Assembly (NCBI GenBank): GCA_004794655.1
Contig: SMMW01000559.1
Span: 2,046,001-2,110,000 of the forward strand
Source of the DNA: Marisa cornuarietis
Taxonomy: Eukaryota > Mollusca > Gastropoda > Architaenioglossa > Ampullariidae
Length of the DNA stretch: 64,000 nt
Direction of reading: 5' to 3'
The notes beneath the pieces were generated by a model. That model was not told the origin of the DNA and did not search any database. It was given only the letters and a program-made list of their open reading frames with translations. A program made the translations under genes and the position numbers. Positions 52,401-62,300 of the stretch are shown here, piece by piece; position 1 is the first letter of the stretch; every line of letters begins with the position of its first letter.

Positions 52401-55400
52401 AATATCTCATGTTGATGTATCATACCTCTGTACAGCTCCATGAATACTGCATGCCAGATGAACTAGTAGGATTGTCAGGGTTAAAAGAAATGCTGGCATC
52501 CAGGCAGACACTTTGAATTCCTTGAACAATACGATAGCCACCTCCCAAGATGAGTGCCTTCAGTGGTGTGGATAGCACAGTGAGATTATAATGCACTTGC
52601 TCATCTACTGGTGTGTTCTTGTAACCCATACCAAAGCGCAGACAAAACTGGTCTGAAGAAGTTGGTAGGCGATTGGCGGGAAGAATGAGTGTTGGTTCTG
52701 AAGTGTCCACTGAAGGCAGAGGTAGAGGATCGGAGGACAAGGCCTGGAAACAGTCAGCCACATCATACACTTGCCAAGTATAAACCGCCAAGTACTTGGA
52801 GCAGCTTTTTCGCTCAATGTAGACCTCAAACCGCACAGAAGCTGAACGTAGCACTGTGCGACTGCCACTGCCAACTGGACTTACCACTGGTAGGTCACAC
52901 TGTAGCTCCTTCACTGTAAAGGTAATGACATCTGTTTTCTGGCTGATGGCATTGTATGCAGTGACTTCTAATCTGAACTGCTTGGCAGAACTAAAAGCCA
53001 TCATCAGACTAGGTTCAGATGTCATGACGGTGGTATTATCATCAACAATCCAATTGTACTGAGCTTCCTGTAGATGATCTCCATGCACTATAAAGGTAAC
53101 GTTTTGGTTGGTGAAGATGTAGTCTGCAGGTGGATGGAGAATGGAGACAGTCATGCTGATGATGCGAGCTTGCACATGTTTCTGACAAGTAGTTACACTT
53201 TGACTGACTGCATTTTGTGCCACAAGTGTCACCAGGTAAAATCCTGCTGAAGGGAAAACCAAGGTCCAGTTTGCTCTACTGCTGCTAATGTTGACTAGGT
53301 GTTCCTGGACCAGCCAGGAGAATGTCACACTGGAACCCTGAGCCACACCTTGCAGTGATATAGGTATGCCAGCTTCCTCCACATCACTGCAGTTGATCAC
53401 CTCCACCTGTGTAACAGGAACTTGCACTAACAAGGATCTTATCTGTGTCATAGAGCTTACGTTGTTATAAGCAATGACCTTTATTTCATAAGCCCCAGGA
53501 TCTGGAAAACTTTTTTCAAATGATGCTGCTGTCATCCTGTGGCCATCAATAGTCCATTCAAAGGTGACTGGAGTGGCAAGTGGGTTAACCAAAGCTGAGA
53601 AAGAGACAGGAAGGCCCGTTGCAACACTTGAGTAGTTCATGGTGAGGGTGAGGCTGGTGATGGCCCTCTCCACATAGACCGTAAAAACTTGGCTGTCCTG
53701 GCTAACCAGGTTGGAGACATTCACTCTCACTTCATACACTCCAAGCTCAGAAAATGTTAGAACCAACATCTCTCCTCTTGTTTGCAGTTTTTGCAAAGAC
53801 GGCTCAATGATAATCCAGTTGAATTGGGGATCAGTGCCTGTTGCTAACTTTCCTAAGAAAGATGCCTGCTGATTCTGAGTGACATAAGGATGGCTGAAAT
53901 TTAACAATGTCTCAATAGAAAGATGGTTGATGGGATACTGGACAATTATTGTAATGGTAGATAACTTTGAATTCAGGTGATTGGATACATTCACTGTAAT
54001 CATGAATGTACCATTTGTCTGGAAGGAATACAGAAAAGAACTTTCTCCTGCGTGAGCTGGAACATGGAACCTGTTGATGAACCATTCATACTGCATATTA
54101 CTCCCAGCACCAATATGTGTTGTCAAGTTTACAAAAGATCCAACTGTCACTTCTGAACTGTTGGTTTTAAGCTGTAAGTATGAAATCTCTTCCTCTGCTT
54201 CTGTTGCTATAGTGACAGTCAAAGAACTGATTGCATTGGATGCTGTAAGATTGACCTCGTAAGAGCCAACAGAGGGGAAAATGTAGGTAAGATTGCTTCC
54301 CTTGCCAATGTATGCCACTGCCTGGGCTTTTATGACCGTCCATGTAAATTCCACACGAAACTTTGTGTTGCATTCGGCTTGCACACTGGGAGGCTTGTTG
54401 ACAGGTAAGTAAAGTGTATTACCAGATGACAGATTATGCACACCCAAGAATTTGATATCCTCCAGAACGTTAATACTGGTGTTAGCGCTTATGGAGGAGA
54501 CATTGTTGGCTGCTGTAACCAGGCACCAATACTCTCCATAAGTTGCAAATGTCTGCATAATTGTGTTTACCACCGAGCGCTGCACACTCTGCCCAGTGCA
54601 ATTCCAAGTGTAGCTGATATTTTTTCCATCTGAATAGTTTGCCGTCAGCCAGACACCTGAGCCTTCGACAACGTTCTGTGCACTTGCTGTCACCTTAAGG
54701 CCAGACAATCGTGTCTGAGCCTCCAGAACAAATGTGGTGGAGAGGGTACTCACCAAGTTGGAAGCATTTACATGCACTGTGTTAGTGCTTGGTACACCCA
54801 TGATAAAGTGAAAGAATACTCCTTCACCATAAGCAGTAATTCCACCTCTCCAGGCAAAGCTGACATCTGTGCCAAGGTAAGTGCAGGTAAGATTTATGAG
54901 ATCGTTAGTAGCAATGTACCTGTTGCTGACACAGCTCTGACAGACCACGACCAGATTCTCCACAATATGCTGCACTCTGACCATCTTCCATGTCATAGCT
55001 TCACTGACTTCATTATAGGCCATAACAGAAACATTGTATAACCCTTCCTTTCCCAACTGTATGCTGATGTTTCTCCCAGCTACTGCCAAAGCAGAGCCAT
55101 TCAAGGCCCACGAGAATGCTAAATCTGTGGCATGTGAAGGGGTTGCCAAAAACCAGGCACTTGCTGCTGCAGTCTTGCTGAAACCCACTTGTTCTGGACC
55201 AGTAACTGTGACGTTGTCAACAGGTTCCTGCACACAGACAACAGCGCTCCTACTTCGGCTGTTGCCTGGAGCCAGAGACATGTTTACTGTCACAGTATGA
55301 TCACCAACGCTGTCAAATCTATGACGAACACTTGGCGTTCCATGATAGGTTTCGACTGTTGAATTGCCAAATGTCCAGTCAAAAGTTACAGCCATCATGT

Positions 55401-58400
55401 TTATAGTGACAATATCAACCATGAATTCCACATCAACACCTACTGCAGTGCATTTATCATAGATCATTCTTCTGACAAAGAGGGTGTCTGCATCCATTAC
55501 AACCACACTTTCTTCATCTGAAACTGTGCAAACATCATTGGAGACATTGACTACAGCTGTGTATATTCCTGCTACAAAGTATGTGAACTTGACTTCAGGG
55601 TTCTGCTGCTGGATTAGAGAACCATTCCCAAAATTAAACAGGTACATTAAGTCAGAACCCTCTTTCACTTCTGCTACAAACGTCAGTTCTGTAGATACAT
55701 TCTGTGGTCCATTGTAGGAAAGTTTTACAGAGGATGGGCAAATCTGGACTACAACACGAAATGAATCTGTACTAGAACTCACTGGGTTGGTAACAGTGAT
55801 GCTCACATTATAAGTGCCGTTGGTAGTGTATGTGTGATGCATTGTAGTGGAATTGAGAAAACTGTACACAGTTTCGGAGGACTGATCACCATAGTTAAAT
55901 ATGTAGCTGATGTTGCCAAAATCTTGCTTTTGTGTACTCAGATATCCCGATGTTTTCGCCTCAACATAAAATTCAGCAGGGGTCCCTGAAGCTACCACAC
56001 TTGAAGGAAAGATAACCAGTCGCCTAATGGGGGTCAGCACAGTCACATTAGTCCCAAGGGAGACAATCACCCCAAAGGCATCTATGAGGACCACCTGTAC
56101 AGTGTACAGCCCAACCTGTGAATAACTATAGTTCTGGGAAATATTAGCTGCTGTTGTGGAAAGCTGAAGTGTGCCCGAAGCGTTTCGTCCATCTCCAAAC
56201 TGCCATGTGATATTTAACTCAGCATTTGTTTGCACTTCTGCAGTCAGCCTGAAGCTGTGGTCCACACCCACTCTGATGTACGTGGGACTGAGTTCATGCA
56301 GGAGAGCTTGTTGGACCTTAGCTCTGACCTTGACACTGACTGTCAGCAAAGCATTAACTGTCTCCAAACCATTGGAAGCACTGACAGTGACAACATACAG
56401 GCCTGGACTTGCAAAAAGGTATGATGCATTAGGAAATGAAGAGGCTGATATCTCGGTTCCGTTCACCTTAAACTGGTACTGATCCACAAAACCGGCAGTC
56501 AACTCACAAAAGAACTGGTGTGTCAGTCCTACTTCTAGAACTGGTGAGCATGCACTATGGTTGACACAGCTTGTGTGATAAAGCATTAGATTCTTGATCC
56601 GCACAATTGTATTGACATTAACAATCACTATGCTCTGTCCAAGAGAATTTCCTACATTTACTGTCAGTGACGTGGGTGCTGACAAAGGGAATGCAAACTG
56701 CAAGAAGGCAAAAGGTGTGGTAAGTTGGCTGATGGGATTCTGGCACTGTGGCAGTGCTGACAGAGCAGAGGGGCAAGAAGAAGTCAAGTTTCCGCTGTAT
56801 GACTGCCCAGTACTGAAGGTCCACTTAAGTTCCAGGTTTGAGCCACTGGATATGATGACTAACAAAGTTTCCAAAATACCAGCTTCAACGTACAGCACTG
56901 GAGTAGGACTGGCCTGAGTGAGTGCTGGATGCAGCCACTTTACCACTCCTATCTCCTGCTCCATGGTGACGCTACAAGATGCCATTAGCGCTGGAGAAGC
57001 AATCACTTCGGCACTGAACGTGTAGGTCTCTGCATGTGGTACAAAGCCTATGCTGTCGGGGATGGAGAGAACAGCAGGAACACCATATATAGAAATGACC
57101 GTGCAGACTTGTTCTTCCAATTTTCTGTAATCAGCCAGGTTTGTTCCTACTGCTGTCCTCATGGCTGAGGTGCTTCCCTTCTTAAAGATTATCTGCTGCT
57201 GATTAGAAGACGAATCTCGTCTGCATGAGAGAAAACCAGAGGGCCCATTGCTCTGGAAACCAATGATGTCATAAGGCTGCAGCTCTAGCCTGTTTTCAAA
57301 TTGTGCTGACACAGTTCCCCCAGCTGCAGGAACATCAAAAACTGCTTGCCCAACGACAGAAAAGACGAGCTCAGAATCAAGATCAGTGTTTGAACAGTCA
57401 GCATTGACAGGTGTGACACCTGCACAGCTGCAGGGTACAGATGAGTTGATGCAGGTGTTTAACAGGGGACAAGGTAATTCACTGGATGAGCAGGTAGGAA
57501 GTACTGGGCAGTTCCTGGCTTCTGCTGCTGACCCACAGCTCACAAAAACGTTGCTCCGACATCCTAAAAAAAAAAAGAAAGAATTTTGTCTTTTATTTTG
57601 ATAATAGAACTGTTACTCTTTTTAATTTACTGAAAAGAAAGAGAGAGTGAAAAAAATGACTCTTTATCTTTAAGAGGAATGTTGCTGTCACAAAAAAAGA
57701 GAAAATCCTGTTTTTTCAATAAGAGATAACAGCAAGAATTACACAGATATTGACACATCAGGTAAATAGTTACATATCACTGTAAACCTTTAGTAGCAAA
57801 GAACAAATAAAATGTCAGAAAGCAATGCATTCTTCTAAAGAAAAGGCTTTTCAGGCTAGATATCATAGTACACAAGATTTTATGTTCACCTGGTCTAATG
57901 AGAGTTTTCCCACTACGACAAGATGGACGAAGCACCATTATAGTTAAGGCAGTATCAGACTTGTATGCTTCTAGCTGCACATTGACTTCATACAATATCC
58001 CTTCTCTTGCAAACCAAACACCTGTTTAAAAAAAACCAAGAAAAATATGCGTTTATAATGCTTCTGGAAAACCCACTGATACATCAACATAAAAATATAT
58101 AATAAGGAGAAACAAAATCTGCCTCCTGCACAAAAGCAATTCTGTCAGCCCTTTGACTATGTTAAAAAAAAATGTACAAGAACTTTTCAACTGCTATATG
58201 ACTCTTTAAAGCCAGAATATTCTATGCTCAGAACAGTGGATGTACTTCAGAAGTCCACATGACAATCCCACTTGTTATCAAGCCAGTTAAAACACATACC
58301 AGGAAAGATGACAGATACAAGGCCACTGGAAGGTGGCAGTGCTGTCCTCTCACTGAGCTTTTGCACTGAGGTTATGGATGTCTCCCCATCAATGGTGCCA

Positions 58401-59237
58401 GTAATGTAGAGATCAGTTTGCACAACAGCTGTGGAGGACAAGGAAAGAAAGAAAACTATCATACTTTCGTGAACTGTTTTGCTCTAAATTATATCACACT
58501 GATCACTTCTCTTGCCACTCTGTCTCCGCTGTCTCTTCTACAAATACTGAGATGGTAACAGAGCATAAGATAAATGTGATTTTTATTCTGTAATATATGT
58601 GCACCATATTGGTTTACAATGCAAAGATGTGTAAATTAACTATTTCAAAGAAAAGGTCATTAGCACAGCTAGCACAAAGTGATTCTAGTGTAAAATTAAC
58701 TCAGTAAAGTTAAATCAGTCTGATATCATGTAAAAAATTAATTTCAAGGCATGTAGATCCTTGATAAAAGAAAGTAGGTATAACAGGCTTATTTGTTTCT
58801 GTTTTGGTTTATAAAAGAACAGGTTTAATGTCCAATAATCATAGAAAGTATTACTGCCTGTCTCTAGGGTCTTAACATTTTATGATTTGTTTACCATTTA
58901 GAGTGTACTCGCAGATGTAGGGCAGCTGTTGGTTGCAGTCTGTAGCTTCCCACAGACCACTGGGTGTCAGTGCCACACAAGGCCACTGTACACCTATGGC
59001 CCGCCAATTGCTGTTCCAGCTACTGTCTAATGTAGGTGCTGACCCATCCACCCACATATAATGACCCAGCAATTTGGGGGCACTCAGGCCAATCCATGAG
59101 GTGCTGCAAGACAGAAGAAATGTGTAGAAAAGCAATTCAAACTAAACCACATTAATCTGAAAGACTCTGGTGACTTTAATTTGTAAGTCTGTTGTTGTTA
59201 TGTATTGTGTGTAAAAACATTTTATCTTTGAACCAGC

Positions 59238-59306
<69 letters not shown>

Positions 59307-62300
59307 TCTATCTCTTTTCTCATAATACAATTGTATATGCAAGAAGTTGTGCAGTACAGACAAAACAAATCAAATAACCTTGCACACAATAATAGTTCTA
59401 TTGCTACCAAAAAATCAACAAAAAATTCAGTTATGAATTTAAAATATTTTGCAGCAGAAAGCCATATAAATGTACAAATGTCTTCTTTTTCTCTCTCTCA
59501 CTCCCTTTCTTAGATCACACTATCAGTGGGATATATCTAGGCTTCCAACATAGCTATATTTCAAACAGGAAAATCTTTTATCAGGTGCCCTGTTATCTGA
59601 TGAAGCCAACAGCAAATTATACTAGAGGTGACTCAAATTCTCAGCATCCAGGTCTGGGTTCTTCATCACAAAACTGTGAACATCTCTAAATGTGCTATTC
59701 CCAACACCAGTGCAATCAGACTTAGGAATCCCAGACACTTAATCCCCGACACTTAATCCCCAAGACATTTAATCCTCAGACACTTAATCCCCAGACACTT
59801 AATCCTCAAAATGAAATTTCAACTCAAAAAATTATGAAGTGAATGAAAAATGTAATTCAAATTAAAATAATTATTTTCATGTAAACATCAAAATAAGTTT
59901 GACAATTAAAATAATACTTAACTTCAACATTTATAACATTAGTTCATAATTTTTACAACCAGTGGTCTGCTCCTGGTCAGTATGGCCTTGGAACTGGCTG
60001 GTTATGTTAGGGAGTCCACCTAGTATCGCCTAGAGGGTAGATCGCTAATTGTAAACCCAGCGCATACCAGTCTTACCAGAGTTACCCAGAGTTACCACGC
60101 GACACATTTCTCTGACGGTTATAATATTTCAAGTTCACAAAATAGCAGTTTTGAGTATTATGTCGCGATTTGGGGGCATTTTTGAGGATTAAGTGTCTGG
60201 GGATTAAATGTCTAGGGGATTAAGTGTCGGGGATTAAGTGTCCGGGGATTAAGTGTCCGGTCACCCAGACTTAGAAGTGCTGAGACCTTTGACTTGGAAG
60301 AATCAGATCTAGGAAAAGTAATTAAAAGGGTTGAGCAATTTTCTTTTTCAACTGTGTATTATGCCAAGCCAGAAACTAAAAGAAATGTGTGTCCAAAACA
60401 AGACTGGCACCCAATCTTTGCCTTACTGGTGACAACCACTTTTTAAGCATTGCCCCACTGGACCAAAAAGGACTGGGTAAACTCTGAATATAGTACAGAA
60501 ATGGGCAAGTAAGGGGTAGCTCTCTATAAGCCCAATTGGAAGCCTATTCAAATCCATTTTTTGGTAAAAGTAGTGATTGCTCTCAGGCCCATGATGGGCC
60601 CACATGGGGGCTGATGAACTATCCTGTAAAATAGGCAGAAGCTAAAGGGGAGCAACCTACACAGTACACAGGGTCAAACAAGAAGGATGCCAGGCATGCA
60701 CTCACTTTTTTAGGTGCAAGGATGAAGTGATCAAAGAGCCAAAGTTTCTGTCAGTGAGGACAGCCAAATCCCCAGCATGCTGATTGTTACACTGTTTCCT
60801 GGCAACCATCCAAGTCTGTTTGTCTGAGGAGGTGTAGAAACAGTGACTGTTAGATCCTAGCTGGACACCGTCAGGGCACTGGATTGGAGCTGAAATAAGG
60901 AAGCAAAAATTTCAATCATCATCAAAATGAGGAAATACATGTTTTTTTAGTACAGGTCACTGAAAAATAATTAAATAATAAATAATAATATGTTTAAATC
61001 AGTATTCACCTTACTAAAGTAGGCATCTAAAAGTATGCTGTCATCATTGACATTTGTGATCAAAATTAAATTATCATTTTAAAGTAATGACAAATTAGCT
61101 CCTTTTGATGATTGTTATTCTGTTCATGAATTAAAAAATTAAATATTTATTACCTTTGTGACAGATATAGCCATACTGAGAGGAGCAGCTGACTGGCATG
61201 ATACCAGAGGAAGAAATGGCCAAACAGTTACCACTTGTTTGACTGAGATTCAAAGCTCTAAAAACTGTGGCAGGGGAACTGGTGGCAACCCATTTGTATT
61301 CTGAACCATCATACTCAGCCCCTATAAAGCTTTCCTCTACAGAACACAGAACACCAAAAATGTGAAAAAAATTATCAATGGCAAAGATAATTTTTTCAAA
61401 CACAAAATAGCAATGCTGCTTTGATTATAGCTATAAAGACCAACATAAGCTTTGAGCATTTGTAGGATTAAAATAAGGAATTACTTCAAAATACTTCATG
61501 TTTTTAAGGGGCACCATATTTAAAACATAACCAACTAGAAAAACTGATGGAAGACAGCATAACATTAATCCTTGCAAAACTGTTTTTCGGTTTTTCACAA
61601 AAAAGCTCTCCTTCCAAAAAGTGCATTTTCTCACCTGAAGGTAAGTAGACAGACTTTAAAAGTTCTTCTATTTGATCCAGATGACTGAATGTTAAGAGAA
61701 AGGCACCCAAATTTTGGCAGGCAGCATCTGCCTGCTGAAAATTCTGTTTGGTATTTGTCTCCACTTTGATACACATATCTTGAAATTGTGTCCAGCTGCC
61801 CTTACACACCCCAGCTGTGATGAAAAATTGCCAGCCATTTAGTAAGAATTTCAGGTATACAGATATCGAATATTTATTACAAATATTTAAAGATGCATCC
61901 TGGTTAACAAATCTTGGATGTGTTTTCACAGCAGGCCAGGTACAGATGGTGGATATTTGATATCTGACACAAAATGATAAAAGTAAATGCCTCATTGATC
62001 GGTGCTTACATAACAGATCAGGCTCAACATTTGGTTGCCTGGTAGGTTAGTTTGTCTGGAAAGTACTTCAACTAGAGAAAATTTTGCATTGGTGAGGAGA
62101 AAATTGAAGTACCTGGAGAGAACTCCCAATGGCCAGTCCCGTGAACAGGTGTTACGTACAGAGAGTATCAATATATTTTTCACCTTTTTTTATATTCTAT
62201 TCAAACTGAGAAGCTTGGCCTTTAAGTCATCAGAAGGAAAATGTGCATGAGTTCATGCAGCATCCTGCCTTACTTTGTGCTCTTTAAGTAGGATTTCAAA

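Noticed and set aside
52605..57601. Many short frames on both strands inside the giant exon
   Set aside because: Shadow frames of the 5.1-kb PKD1 exon.
59142..59410. Reading frames of repeated Cys-Val or His-Thr
   Set aside because: Pure translation of the (CA)n microsatellite.
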